The notes under the pieces: model-generated
The model's input: only the letters and a program-made list of their open reading frames with translations
The model's database searches: none
What the model was told of the DNA's origin: nothing
In this document: positions 28,768 through 37,863 of the stretch, in pieces
Layout: each line of letters starts with the position of its first letter
How positions within the stretch are numbered: the first letter of the stretch is position 1
Translations under genes and position numbers: made by a program
DNA from: Winogradskyella haliclonae
GTDB taxonomy: Bacteria; Bacteroidota; Bacteroidia; Flavobacteriales; Flavobacteriaceae
NCBI RefSeq assembly: GCF_014635865.1
Contig: NZ_BMDQ01000002.1
Location: 248,001-312,000 of the forward strand
Length of the DNA: 64,000 bases
Direction of reading: 5' to 3'

Positions 28768-29838
28768 TTACCCATTCATAATACCAAATAAAGCCAACAA
28801 TACACCAGTTGTAGGTATTACCATTAACATAAACACAAATGTGATAATGCTACATTTTACAAATGTAAAAAACCAATTACGCCGATAAAAATTGAGTAAC
28901 GCGACATAAAAATAAAAGAATGTAGATAGAATTAAAAGCCAACTTATCCACCCAGGAATAGGGACAATAAAAAGATCGATACACAGCAATAAAGAGAATA
29001 GGGTGAATAAAAAGGAAAAGAAGTAAAAACTAAAGACTAAATGGTGAGAATAACGTCCTCTTTTAAAATAAAACAGCTTTAAAAGCAAAGCAAACAAAGG
29101 CAAAAGAATAAACATAGCTATGGGTACAGCATCAACAGATCGTTGAATCACAGAACCTGCTCCACTACCCTTCATAAGGTTTAAAAAACCAGCATAGATA
29201 CGTTTTTCAAAAAAACCTGCATCATTTGACATGCCCATCTCTTTATATATTATTGCATCATCGGCCCCAGCATCAATCAAAGAATCCACCTTTTTCTTAT
29301 TAAAATCCCAAGATGTTTTTAGATTGTTACCATTTTGTAACTGTATAATAGAATCTGTCTTCTTCAAATCTTCATCCGTCATACCTAACAACGCTTTATT
29401 CTTCTTCAAAGATTCTAAAACTTTAGCTTTTTGTATAGAATCAAACTGTTTTTGAGCTTCATCGGGTAGTTGTTCAACAACTTCAGATTCAACAATTTTT
29501 TTATTAATTGCATTAGCTTCTTTTTTCCATTCAGCCACTACAAATGAAAATAAGAAGAAAAAAATCACAGACACAAACAAATACATCTGAGCTGGATGAA
29601 GGTATAACAATCGCTTACCAGCTAAAAATCGCTTAGCCAAATAACCAGGTCTAAACATTAATGGAATAAAACTTTTTAAAAATCGAGCATCAAATGAAAA
29701 ATAGTTACTTATTGTATTATAAAACAGAACACCGATTGTGAGCTCTTCATTAGTTTTTTGACCACAATTTGGACAAAATTTAAACCCTTCATCAAAAGGT
29801 TCTTCACAATTTTGGCAATTGATTTTTTTAGTTTCCAT
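28768..29838 (-). CDS. DUF3667 membrane protein with N-terminal zinc ribbon
   Basis: This 356-residue protein starts with a zinc-ribbon (CQNCEEPFDEGFKFCPNCG, two CxxC pairs, about 8-26). It continues into the DUF3667 core (FDARFLKSFIPLMFRPGYLAKRF) with five or six membrane segments. Between the first and second segments is a long charged insert (about 110-210) with many short helices. Function unknown; the family is widespread in Bacteroidota. Its stop codon directly abuts that of aroB. Confidence 0.85.
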   Translation of the reverse strand: METKKINCQNCEEPFDEGFKFCPNCGQKTNEELTIGVLFYNTISNYFSFDARFLKSFIPLMFRPGYLAKRFLAGKRLLYLHPAQMYLFVSVIFFFLFSFVVAEWKKEANAINKKIVESEVVEQLPDEAQKQFDSIQKAKVLESLKKNKALLGMTDEDLKKTDSIIQLQNGNNLKTSWDFNKKKVDSLIDAGADDAIIYKEMGMSNDAGFFEKRIYAGFLNLMKGSGAGSVIQRSVDAVPIAMFILLPLFALLLKLFYFKRGRYSHHLVFSFYFFSFLFTLFSLLLCIDLFIVPIPGWISWLLILSTFFYFYVALLNFYRRNWFFTFVKCSIITFVFMLMVIPTTGVLLALFGIMNG

Positions 29839-30008
29839 TGTTGATGATTAGCTAGGTTAAAATTACAAAATTCTAATATTTCACATCATAATATTTGATA
29901 TTAATAAGAAGAAACATGTTATAAAACGTTACTAGTTTCTATATAAATAGCTTCAGTAGCTTAATACATATTTACGCATAAACATCTTAAAATCAGCTGA
30001 TTGATTAT

Positions 30009-30025
30009 TTGGCACGTTAATTGGT
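30009..30025 (+). promoter_or_regulatory. Candidate sigma-54 promoter, upstream paralogue
   Basis: TTGGCACG is followed by 4 bases and TTGGT, matching the -24/-12 layout TGGCACG-N4-TTGCW except G for C in the -12 box. It lies 68 bases before the ATG at 30094. The same pattern occurs before the downstream paralogue. Confidence 0.55.
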
Positions 30026-30093
30026 TTTAATTATCACAAATAGCGTAAGCCGAAAAGCTATATATGAGTAGGCACAATCTAAATTCTATAATT

Positions 30094-30771
30094 ATGAAAA
30101 AGGTAATTTTACTTTTGGCAGTAATGTTAACGGGATTAACAACTGCAACAGCCGCAGAAAAAACTTCTGTAACACTAGACAAAGATTTAGATCTTACATC
30201 ACGCTATCGTTATGCACAACCTATTTTGTTTGTAGAGCGTGGTGTAGAGTTTTTAATCTTTGCTGATGGTAGCTTTGATTTTAACACTGATTTAATCAAT
30301 ACACCTAGAACAAGCAGCTATTACAGAAACCGTAGAGGTTCTCTTAATAGATCTTTTGGAGCTCCTGGAAGGAGATATAATCATTATGGCTCAAGAAATA
30401 GAGGTGTGCGTATTACTCATGATTATTTAGGTCGTGTAAGACGTATTGGAAACGTATTTATTAATTACGATAGACAAGGACGAATTAAACGTGCTGGAAC
30501 CGTTCATATGCGATACCGATACAATAGGTTACAACAAGTTGGCAACCTAAGATTACAATACAATCGTCGAGGTCGTTTAATTGGTTATAGTGGCTTTGTT
30601 AACCATAGCAATAGAGATTGCAATATTTTTAACCAATGGGATGATGATTGGAGTGATAATTGGAATGATAATGATTATGATTGGGATGACGACGACGATT
30701 TTTACTACTACCGACAAAACGGAGAAGTAAAAAAGCATCGAAAGTTAAAAAGGCGTTCTCGTGACGACTAA
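30094..30771 (+). CDS. Secreted protein with acidic C-terminal tail (paralogue of next gene)
   Basis: From the Met at 30094 (10 codons after the frame opens) the protein is 225 residues with a clear signal peptide (MKKVILLLAVMLTGLTTATAA). Its middle contains short repeats of the type LGRVRRIGNVFINYDRQGRIKRAG, each ending in an aromatic strand. This resembles the next gene (FVERGVEFLIFADGSFDF versus FVEDGIEFSVFRDGQFDF). Near the end is a block dominated by Asp, Trp and Tyr (about residues 187-210), then a basic ending (KKHRKLKRRSR). No family is known to me. It sits behind a sigma-54-like promoter and before a strong terminator. Confidence 0.72.
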   Translation: MKKVILLLAVMLTGLTTATAAEKTSVTLDKDLDLTSRYRYAQPILFVERGVEFLIFADGSFDFNTDLINTPRTSSYYRNRRGSLNRSFGAPGRRYNHYGSRNRGVRITHDYLGRVRRIGNVFINYDRQGRIKRAGTVHMRYRYNRLQQVGNLRLQYNRRGRLIGYSGFVNHSNRDCNIFNQWDDDWSDNWNDNDYDWDDDDDFYYYRQNGEVKKHRKLKRRSRDD

Positions 30772-30790
30772 AATAAAGCTATAATTTAAG

Positions 30791-30822
30791 AACCTGAAGA
30801 TATATGTCTTCAGGTTTTTTTT
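30791..30822 (+). terminator. Terminator between the secreted paralogues
   Basis: The stem AACCTGAAGA / TCTTCAGGTT has a 6-base loop and is followed by a run of eight T residues. The two paralogues are therefore separate transcription units. Confidence 0.85.
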
Positions 30823-30856
30823 ATGGAAAGCCTTGTGTTATAAGCATTATATATTT

Positions 30857-30873
30857 TTGGCACGCTGTTTGGT
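30857..30873 (+). promoter_or_regulatory. Candidate sigma-54 promoter, downstream paralogue
   Basis: TTGGCACG, 4 bases, then TTGGT: the same -24/-12 arrangement as at 30009. It lies 39 bases before the ATG at 30912. An overlapping TATTTTTG (30852-30859) could alternatively be a sigma-A-type -7 box. Confidence 0.55.
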
Positions 30874-30911
30874 AATAGTTAAATGAGTTAAATTTTTAAA
30901 ACCCAAATATT

Positions 30912-32162
30912 ATGAAAAGGATTCTATTTTTAGCAGCAAGTTTATTCCTCATCGGAGGTACTTCATTTGCAACAACCAACACAAATTCAGAAGCAGATGC
31001 TACGTTATACAATTATGTGAGAGGTTATGGCAATTCTTTCATATTTGTCGAAGACGGCATTGAATTTTCGGTTTTCCGTGATGGGCAATTCGATTTTTAT
31101 GCAGGTAACTTCGGCCCAAATCTTAATGTTGGATTTAGCAATAGAAACGTAAGCTTCAGTTTTAATACTGGTTATGATTATAACCCATACGTTCAGTATG
31201 ATAGTTTTGGAGCTGTTATCCAAATAGAAAACACACCAATCTTTTATGATTATTATGGGCGTGTGTCTCAAATAGGAAATATCTTTATTAACTACAATGG
31301 GTTTGGAAGAGTTAATAGAATAGGCGGACTAAATGTTTTTTATAGAGGAAATGTATTTTCACATTATACAGGATTTATAAACGTATATAACAGAAGATAT
31401 ATCTATAGACCATGGCACAGATTTTATGCTGTACCTGCAGTTAACTTATGCATTGTAAATACTAGGCCTTACAGACAGTTTTACACACCTTATCGTCATG
31501 TATATTACAGACCATACAGAAATAATACACGTTTTGTAAATGTAAACGGAAGACGTGGAAACAATAACTTTGGAAGACGTGGAAGTGCTAGAGACTATTC
31601 TAGAAGATATGCTCAAACGCCTAGAAACGAAAGAGAAAGAACTATAGGAAGACGTGCGCAACAAAGAAACGAATCTATTACTCGTGATAGAGGAAGACGT
31701 TTAGCATCAAATGATGTTAATCGAAGAAGTGATCGTACTTCAAGAGATATTAACTCAAGAAGTACAAGACAATCTGAAGCTAGGACAACTGGTAGGTCAA
31801 CTCGAAATAGCCGAGGTATATCTCAGAATCGTTCTAAAAGAAATGAGAATGTCAAGCGTTCGTCTAGCAGAAACTCTAGATCTTCAGTAAGTACTAGGTC
31901 TGACAGAAGTAGTAATACATCAGCTAGAAGAAGTAGTTCTCAAAAAAGAACTATAACTTCTAATAGAGGACAAAGGCAAAATAATAGTTCGGTCAGAAAA
32001 TCGAGTACAACATCTCGTAAAACTGTAAGAACTACTCCGAAAAGAACGCAGAGAACTGTTACGCAAAGTAAACGAAAAACATCTTCTGTGAGTAAGAGCT
32101 CAAGTTCTTCTAGAGGCTCAAAAAGCACCTCGTCTAGAAATACATCTCGAAGAAGAGGATAA
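30912..32162 (+). CDS. Secreted protein with long Arg/Ser-rich basic tail
   Basis: The 416-residue protein has a signal peptide (MKRILFLAASLFLIGGTSFA) and an N-terminal domain (about 25-170) homologous to the upstream gene, with FDFYAGNFG and YGRVSQIGNIFINYNGFGRVNRIGG. From about residue 200 to the end it is an RS-like low-complexity region made mostly of Arg, Ser, Thr, Asn and Lys, with very few hydrophobic residues. Such a tail would be strongly positive and disordered, suited to binding anionic surfaces, nucleic acid or the acidic tail of its paralogue; this is inference. It ends before a strong terminator. Confidence 0.72.
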   Translation: MKRILFLAASLFLIGGTSFATTNTNSEADATLYNYVRGYGNSFIFVEDGIEFSVFRDGQFDFYAGNFGPNLNVGFSNRNVSFSFNTGYDYNPYVQYDSFGAVIQIENTPIFYDYYGRVSQIGNIFINYNGFGRVNRIGGLNVFYRGNVFSHYTGFINVYNRRYIYRPWHRFYAVPAVNLCIVNTRPYRQFYTPYRHVYYRPYRNNTRFVNVNGRRGNNNFGRRGSARDYSRRYAQTPRNERERTIGRRAQQRNESITRDRGRRLASNDVNRRSDRTSRDINSRSTRQSEARTTGRSTRNSRGISQNRSKRNENVKRSSSRNSRSSVSTRSDRSSNTSARRSSSQKRTITSNRGQRQNNSSVRKSSTTSRKTVRTTPKRTQRTVTQSKRKTSSVSKSSSSSRGSKSTSSRNTSRRRG

Positions 32163-32189
32163 ACAATTTTTTTGGTTGGTTAGATTGAA

Positions 32190-32230
32190 CATCCCGCAAG
32201 TGTATGCCTCAAAGTTCATTGCGGGATGTC
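32190..32230. terminator. Convergent terminator
   Basis: A perfect 11-bp stem ACATCCCGCAA (32190-32200) / TTGCGGGATGT (32220-32230) with a 19-base loop lies between the convergent secreted protein and flippase genes. A T-rich tract (CTTTATTTAT) follows it on the plus strand. Confidence 0.7.
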
Positions 32231-32235
32231 TTTAT

Positions 32236-33693
32236 TTATAAAAAATGTAAATACTTTTTTAATTGCTCATTAATATCTTCTGAAAGGCTGAATTTATAGA
32301 CTGCAACTAAATAAATTAATGATACTAAAATTGATTTTATCGCTATATTTATAATAGGATGAAAAGGAAATTCAATATAATAGAATCCAAAACCTAAAAC
32401 TACAAGAAGCAACAGGACTTTGAAAGTCGCTAAACCAAAAGGTTGCATATTTAGTTTCAACTTTACGAATACTAGCTTTAAGGTATTGTAGATTACAATT
32501 GCCATAAACGTAGCCAAGGCTGAACCGTTAATTCCGTATAGTGGAATGAAAATCATATTCAAGATTACCGCAAGAATGGCTAATAACACTCCAAAAAACA
32601 AAACAACTCTGTAATAATCACTATTAAAGAGTATCGCATTATTATTACCCATCATATTATCATATAGCTTAGCCAAACCAACGATAAATACAACAAATAA
32701 TCCACCTGTAAATTTCTCTGGAAGTAACTGATAAAGCATATTAATATTTAAAACTATTAACAAGAATATGAGTCCACTTATAATTAAAAGACTTAAAGAG
32801 CTTTTCTGATATAAACTTAAAAGTTCTTCCTTGCGATTATCATTTAAAAATTTGGCAGTAATTGGCATCATTATTTGATGCATAGAGCGTTGTGGGACTG
32901 ATATAACAGTAGCAATAAAAATAGCAACACTATAATAGGCTACGTTTTCAATTTCCAAATACTGTCCAATCATAAATTTGTCTAAGTCTAAGATGACCAT
33001 AGCAATAGAACCTGCAATAATAATTAAGAAGCTATATTTAAGAATAGAAGATGTATTTTCAATCTTATTAAATTTAATAACAGGAAATTTTAACACATAG
33101 GCATATATTTTCATTATTAGCATTCTAATAACATATACTGCAACTACTCCTGTAATAAATGCTTCTACAGTAATCCAATTCATGTATACAGAGCATAATA
33201 AAATCATGATGCAAAACCGATGAAATATCTCTCGCATAATATTTCCAAAAACAGTTTTCATCTGTACTTTTGACCATGCAAAAAAGATTTCGAAATAGGC
33301 CATTGCTATTGCGGTGATATATATATGCCAGAGATAATCATATACCAATGGATTTTTGTCAGATAAAAGACTAGCTATAAAATCATAACCAAAAACACCA
33401 ATAAGCCCAGTAGGAATTATAAATACCAGAGGCAGAAAGAGCATTAGCGTTAAAAAACTATTAAGACTATTTTTTGTCTTAAATGTCGAATAAAATTTTA
33501 TTAGCGCATTCTGCACTCCAAAAGCCATAAATGGTAGCATGATATTGGCTGCAGAAAGTACAAAGGCTACAAGGCCGTAATAATCATCCGTTAAGAAATT
33601 TGTGTAAAGAAAAAGTGCATTGATAGCACCAATACCAAAGCCTATGTATGTGCTTAAGGTATTTTTAAATGACTGTTTTATGACTATTCCCAC
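32236..33693 (-). CDS. Wzx-type polysaccharide flippase / lipopolysaccharide biosynthesis protein
   Basis: This integral membrane protein of 485 residues has about 12-14 hydrophobic segments spread across its length, the pattern of the MOP/MATE-like flippases that move lipid-linked oligosaccharides across the inner membrane. Typical features are FGIGAINALFLYTNFLTDDYYGLV at the start and the GINGSALATFMAIVIYN segment late in the protein. The start gene of a run with the glycosyltransferase and YfhO genes upstream on the same strand supports a surface polysaccharide role. The exact cargo cannot be told. Confidence 0.82.
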   Translation of the reverse strand: MGIVIKQSFKNTLSTYIGFGIGAINALFLYTNFLTDDYYGLVAFVLSAANIMLPFMAFGVQNALIKFYSTFKTKNSLNSFLTLMLFLPLVFIIPTGLIGVFGYDFIASLLSDKNPLVYDYLWHIYITAIAMAYFEIFFAWSKVQMKTVFGNIMREIFHRFCIMILLCSVYMNWITVEAFITGVVAVYVIRMLIMKIYAYVLKFPVIKFNKIENTSSILKYSFLIIIAGSIAMVILDLDKFMIGQYLEIENVAYYSVAIFIATVISVPQRSMHQIMMPITAKFLNDNRKEELLSLYQKSSLSLLIISGLIFLLIVLNINMLYQLLPEKFTGGLFVVFIVGLAKLYDNMMGNNNAILFNSDYYRVVLFFGVLLAILAVILNMIFIPLYGINGSALATFMAIVIYNTLKLVFVKLKLNMQPFGLATFKVLLLLVVLGFGFYYIEFPFHPIINIAIKSILVSLIYLVAVYKFSLSEDINEQLKKYLHFL

Positions 33694-33723
33694 AGACTTA
33701 AAAGTACAATTTTTTTAGAGCAT

Positions 33724-35013
33724 CTAAAGATCTACTAAAAGTTTAGAGAGTGATTGACTTAAAGAACGTCTACTATATTTCTCAAGTCCAATCCCATTAG
33801 TCTTAAGAGCCCCTTCTTTGTATGTATCAAAATAATCTAAAATCTGGGTTTTTAGCAATTGCTTATCATCGTAGCAAAAATAATTCCCGGTATTTGTAGA
33901 TGTTATAACCTGCTCTATATCAGAGTCCTTAGGTCCAATTGCTAAAATTGGTGTTTCAGACACCATGTATTCAAATAATTTTCCTGGGATAATCGCTTTT
34001 GTGTTTTCCGAATCTATTTCTATTAAAAGCAGTAATTGAGAGTTCTTTTGATATGCTCTAGCTTCTTTATGACTTACATAACCAACTAAGTTAAGATAGT
34101 CTTCTAATCCACTTTTCTTTATTGAATTAACAATTGAATTACTTACGACACCAACTAAATTTAACTGAAACTGAACTGCGAAGTCTCTATTTTCCTCAAT
34201 TAATTCTGAAAGTACTTCCCAAAGAATTATTGGGTTTCTATCTGAGAGTAATGAGCCTATGTGAGATAATGTAAATTTAGAATCTTTTTCTTTAATAACT
34301 GCTGAGTGAGAATCGTAACCATTTGTAATCACTTCAATAGGCTGGTTAGTTTTGGATGAAAACTCATTCATCGTATGGTTACTAGTAACGACGATTTGGT
34401 CAGCAGAATTTAGAACTTCTTGTTCTAGTTTTATATGCTTCTTCTTAGCAAAATTTAATAATTTTAAAGACTTATGATACCCAATAGTCGTCCAAGGATC
34501 TCTAAAATCTGCTATCCATTTAATAGATAGTGTCTGCTTTAGCTTTAAGCCAATTAAATGCATACTATGTGGCGGACCTGTTGTTATAATAGTGTCAATA
34601 TTATTGTTTTCTATATAATTTGAAAGGAAACGCACTGAAGGTTTAATCCAATTTCTTCTGGCATCAGGAATAAAAAAGTTTCCTCTTATAAAGAGCATCA
34701 ATCGCTCTAATAGTGATTGATTACTTTTTTCAGGTATAACACCAGAGCTTATAGTTTTAGAACTCTTTTTAGATAAGAGTTTTGCAAAACGATAAGGCTC
34801 ATTAATAGGCTGCTGAAGTGTTATAATATCATTTTGAAGCTCATTAACGAGGCTCTCATCTACAATGGGGTAATTAGGATTAGACGGGCAATAAACAATA
34901 GGCGCTATGTTAAATTCTGGAAGATATTTTACAAACTTAAGCCATCGTTGTACACCTGGACCACCAGCTGGTGGCCAATAATAAGTAACTATAAGGACTT
35001 TTTTACCTTCCAT
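33724..35013 (-). CDS. GT4-like glycosyltransferase
   Basis: This 429-residue protein has the two-Rossmann (GT-B) layout. The N-terminal domain opens with VLIVTYYWPPAGGPGVQRWLKF, the glycine-rich acceptor loop. The C-terminal domain contains SHIGSLLSDRNP, NLVGYVSHKEA and the donor-binding PGKLFEYMVSETPILAIGP. Sequence resembles family 4 sugar transferases of capsule or LPS assembly; donor and acceptor are unknown. It is 10 bp downstream of the YfhO gene and 30 bp upstream of the flippase. Confidence 0.85.
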   Translation of the reverse strand: MEGKKVLIVTYYWPPAGGPGVQRWLKFVKYLPEFNIAPIVYCPSNPNYPIVDESLVNELQNDIITLQQPINEPYRFAKLLSKKSSKTISSGVIPEKSNQSLLERLMLFIRGNFFIPDARRNWIKPSVRFLSNYIENNNIDTIITTGPPHSMHLIGLKLKQTLSIKWIADFRDPWTTIGYHKSLKLLNFAKKKHIKLEQEVLNSADQIVVTSNHTMNEFSSKTNQPIEVITNGYDSHSAVIKEKDSKFTLSHIGSLLSDRNPIILWEVLSELIEENRDFAVQFQLNLVGVVSNSIVNSIKKSGLEDYLNLVGYVSHKEARAYQKNSQLLLLIEIDSENTKAIIPGKLFEYMVSETPILAIGPKDSDIEQVITSTNTGNYFCYDDKQLLKTQILDYFDTYKEGALKTNGIGLEKYSRRSLSQSLSKLLVDL

Positions 35014-35022
35014 AAAGAATAG

Positions 35023-37446
35023 TTATTCCTTCTTTTTATACTGGAAATATCCTCCTAACAATAATAATACACCAAACAAGACTGAACTACCGAAAGCAAT
35101 TTTACTTCCGATCTCTACTACTTTTGGTTCAAACTTAAATTCTACGGTATGACTTCCAGCCGGAATTTCGAGTGCTCTTAAGGCATAATTGACACGTAAG
35201 TGAGGTATAAGTTGACCATCAATATAGGCATTCCAACCTTTATAATAATAGAGCTCAGAAAATACCGCTAATCCATTATTAGAATTTTTGGATTCGTATT
35301 TAAGACTGTTTGGTTTATATTCTGTTAAACGTATGGACGCCGTACTATCAGTCTCATAACTGGTTTTAAGCTTGAATTCATCAAAAATTGTCTTATTCAC
35401 AATAGCTTCAGTCTTAGTTTTTAAGCTATCTAAAGCCAATATTTCATCATTTCCAGTTTCAGCTGTCTTTAATTCAGAAACAAACCAAGCATTCCCATTT
35501 GGCTGCGTATAGCGTGTTGAAGCTTCTACTCTACCCGTTTGGTCTTCAGCAATCACATACTTTGTGTTTAGCATATTTAATACCTCAGTATTGTTCTGAT
35601 AAATATGGAAATCTAAAAGTGCTTCAAATCTATTTAATTTTGCAGCATGATAACCATTTAAAGAGTTATGAAAATAAGCAGCTCTAGCTGGTCTTTGCTG
35701 TCCTTCACGAGATACGTCTAATACTCTAAAATGTTCATTGTCATTAAGTATTAACTTATCTGCAGCTGAAGCTTGATATGGTTTATTTACTTGACGAGCA
35801 GAAACAAAATTATCAGTATTTACATATGCTCTATCTACTGTTACCAAATCAAACAAAATCAATACAGCGAAAACTACTACTAATAATTTTTCAGAAATTT
35901 TTTCTTTTAGAAAATAGAATATTGCAGCAGCCGATAGTATTACTAAAACAAGAGTTCTTATTGTGTCTGAAACAAATAATGCCTTTCTGTCCTCTGCAAA
36001 AGCATTAACTAGGAGTTCAGGATATTGCTCTTCTCCTGGTTTTATGAAATCGAATAAAAAAGGATGTGCTAAAAGGAAAAATAAAGCTAGTCCTCCAGTT
36101 ATAGCTACTGTATATTTTAAGGCTTTAAGTTTTTCTTCTCTCTTCAGAAAATCATTGAATAATCGAGATAAAGCAAATATCCCTAAAACAGGAATACAGA
36201 GTTCTAGAATAACCTGAATAGAACTTACAGCACGGAACTTATTATATAATGGTACATATCCAATAAAAAAGTCCGTAAGCAAGCTAAAGTTTTTTCCATA
36301 GGACAAAAACAATGACAATATAGTCCCTCCAACAAGCCACCATTTTAATCGACCTTTGACTAAAAACAAACCTAAAACAAATAAGAATATAATAACAGCT
36401 CCTACATAAGCTGGAGCTTCTACTATAGTTTGGTCTCCCCAATACATTGGTGCATTTCTAGATGCTTCGATGGCTTCAATTGGAGAAGCACCAAGTTTAA
36501 GGTATGCCTCATAGGTTTCGGAATCTTTGCCAATATCTTCACCACTACCACCTCCCATAAATTTTGGGATAAATAGATTAAAAGATTCAACTAAACCATA
36601 GCTATATTCTGTTATATAACTTGGGTCCAGCCCTTCTTTTGCTTCTTTTGGTTGTCCGTTTACTTTTATAGTCAAATCACTTTTACCACGCGTACTTTCT
36701 TTAACGTACTCTTGGGTTGCCATGATGTTAGTGGCGTTTAAACCTACCGAAATGATAGCAGCAACTGATAGCAAACCAACAGATTTAAAAAAGTGAGGCA
36801 ATTGCTTTTTCTGATAAGCATCTACTAAATATGTAAAGCCTAGAACTAGAACTAATAACAATAAATAATAGGTCATTTGGTAATGATTGGCAACTATCTC
36901 TAATCCAAGAGCTACTATAGTAAGCAAAAAACCCCAAATATATTTCTTCCGAAAAGTGAGAATAATTCCTGATAATACTAATGGCATATATGCAATGGCA
37001 TGTGCTTTAGAGTTATGACCAACACCAAGGATAATGATCATGTAAGTAGAAAAACCAAATGCTAAAGCACCAAGAGCAGCAAGCTTAAAATCTATTTTTA
37101 GACTTAATAATAGAATGTAAAATCCTATAAAATATAGAAATAGATAATCTGCTGGTCTTGGTAAAAACCGAATCGTTAAATCTAATTTTTTAATATAATT
37201 ATGTGGATACTTTGCCCCTAATTGATAGGTTGGCATGCCACCAAAAGCACTATTGGTCCAATATGTATATTCACCTTCTTTTTCAGCATAATCTATATGC
37301 TGTTGTGCCATACCTTTGTAGTGCATGATATCGCTCTGAAAGATTTTTTTGCCTTGCAAAACTGGGCTAAAATAAGCCAGAGACAATACTACAAATCCGA
37401 TTAAAATTAATACATGAGGTAGCAGGCGCTTAAATGAAAATGACAT
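35023..37446 (-). CDS. YfhO-family membrane protein
   Basis: The 807-residue protein has about 12-14 membrane segments with a large extracytoplasmic loop (about 265-330) and a C-terminal soluble domain (about 560-780). YfhO-family features are the N-terminal YWTNSAFGGMPTYQLGAKYP, the first-loop pattern, and the C-terminal ELYYYKGWNAYIDGQ and VNYALRALEIPAGSHTVEF. Family members in Firmicutes take part in glycosylation of lipoteichoic acid. In flavobacteria a role in lipid-linked sugar transfer to surface polymers is likely but inferred. Confidence 0.85.
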   Translation of the reverse strand: MSFSFKRLLPHVLILIGFVVLSLAYFSPVLQGKKIFQSDIMHYKGMAQQHIDYAEKEGEYTYWTNSAFGGMPTYQLGAKYPHNYIKKLDLTIRFLPRPADYLFLYFIGFYILLLSLKIDFKLAALGALAFGFSTYMIIILGVGHNSKAHAIAYMPLVLSGIILTFRKKYIWGFLLTIVALGLEIVANHYQMTYYLLLLVLVLGFTYLVDAYQKKQLPHFFKSVGLLSVAAIISVGLNATNIMATQEYVKESTRGKSDLTIKVNGQPKEAKEGLDPSYITEYSYGLVESFNLFIPKFMGGGSGEDIGKDSETYEAYLKLGASPIEAIEASRNAPMYWGDQTIVEAPAYVGAVIIFLFVLGLFLVKGRLKWWLVGGTILSLFLSYGKNFSLLTDFFIGYVPLYNKFRAVSSIQVILELCIPVLGIFALSRLFNDFLKREEKLKALKYTVAITGGLALFFLLAHPFLFDFIKPGEEQYPELLVNAFAEDRKALFVSDTIRTLVLVILSAAAIFYFLKEKISEKLLVVVFAVLILFDLVTVDRAYVNTDNFVSARQVNKPYQASAADKLILNDNEHFRVLDVSREGQQRPARAAYFHNSLNGYHAAKLNRFEALLDFHIYQNNTEVLNMLNTKYVIAEDQTGRVEASTRYTQPNGNAWFVSELKTAETGNDEILALDSLKTKTEAIVNKTIFDEFKLKTSYETDSTASIRLTEYKPNSLKYESKNSNNGLAVFSELYYYKGWNAYIDGQLIPHLRVNYALRALEIPAGSHTVEFKFEPKVVEIGSKIAFGSSVLFGVLLLLGGYFQYKKKE

Positions 37447-37477
37447 GAAATAAAGGTTAAATCAATAAAACCGAAAA

Positions 37478-37759
37478 TTAATCAATTTCTTCGTAATCGA
37501 TGTATTCACCAACCTTTTTGTTCGAAGAAGTAGTATTGGAAGGCATTTTGTCTATAACTGTCTCGCCTTCTTTTTGATTAGGTTGTTGTGGACGCTGGTT
37601 AGCACCAAACTGCTGGCCAAATTTTTGTTCCATTTTTTTAGCAGCATATTTTACCAAAAAAGGAGCAAAAAGACGCGATAATATCTTTACAACAAAGTAA
37701 ATACCAATAATCCAAAGAAGTGTTCTTGCTAATCCCACAACAGATAAGGTGTAAATCAT
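37478..37759 (-). CDS. DUF4834 small membrane protein
   Basis: This 93-residue protein has one membrane segment (about 8-28, LARTLLWIIGIYFVVKILSRLF) followed by a charged, Gln- and Pro-rich cytoplasmic tail ending KVGEYIDYEEID. It matches the small Bacteroidota family known as DUF4834. Function unknown. It lies 31 bp upstream of the YfhO gene, probably the first gene of that transcription unit. Confidence 0.78.
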   Translation of the reverse strand: MIYTLSVVGLARTLLWIIGIYFVVKILSRLFAPFLVKYAAKKMEQKFGQQFGANQRPQQPNQKEGETVIDKMPSNTTSSNKKVGEYIDYEEID

Positions 37760-37837
37760 AAACTTAAATTATACTTCAAAAATACAATTAACATCATTTA
37801 TAATCCGTTATTATTCCTTAAAAAAAGTATAAAATAC

Positions 37838-37845
37838 TATATTTG
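37838..37845 (+). promoter_or_regulatory. Candidate -7 promoter element
   Basis: TATATTTG matches TAnnTTTG exactly and lies 18 bases before the ATG at 37864. It also overlaps the upstream alternative start, which argues for the downstream Met. Confidence 0.5.
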
Positions 37846-37863
37846 AAATCTAACCTATACAAC

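Noticed and set aside
31446-31664. Minus-strand Ser-rich frame in the RS-tail gene
   Set aside because: Antisense of Arg codons reads as Ser/Thr; low complexity artefact.
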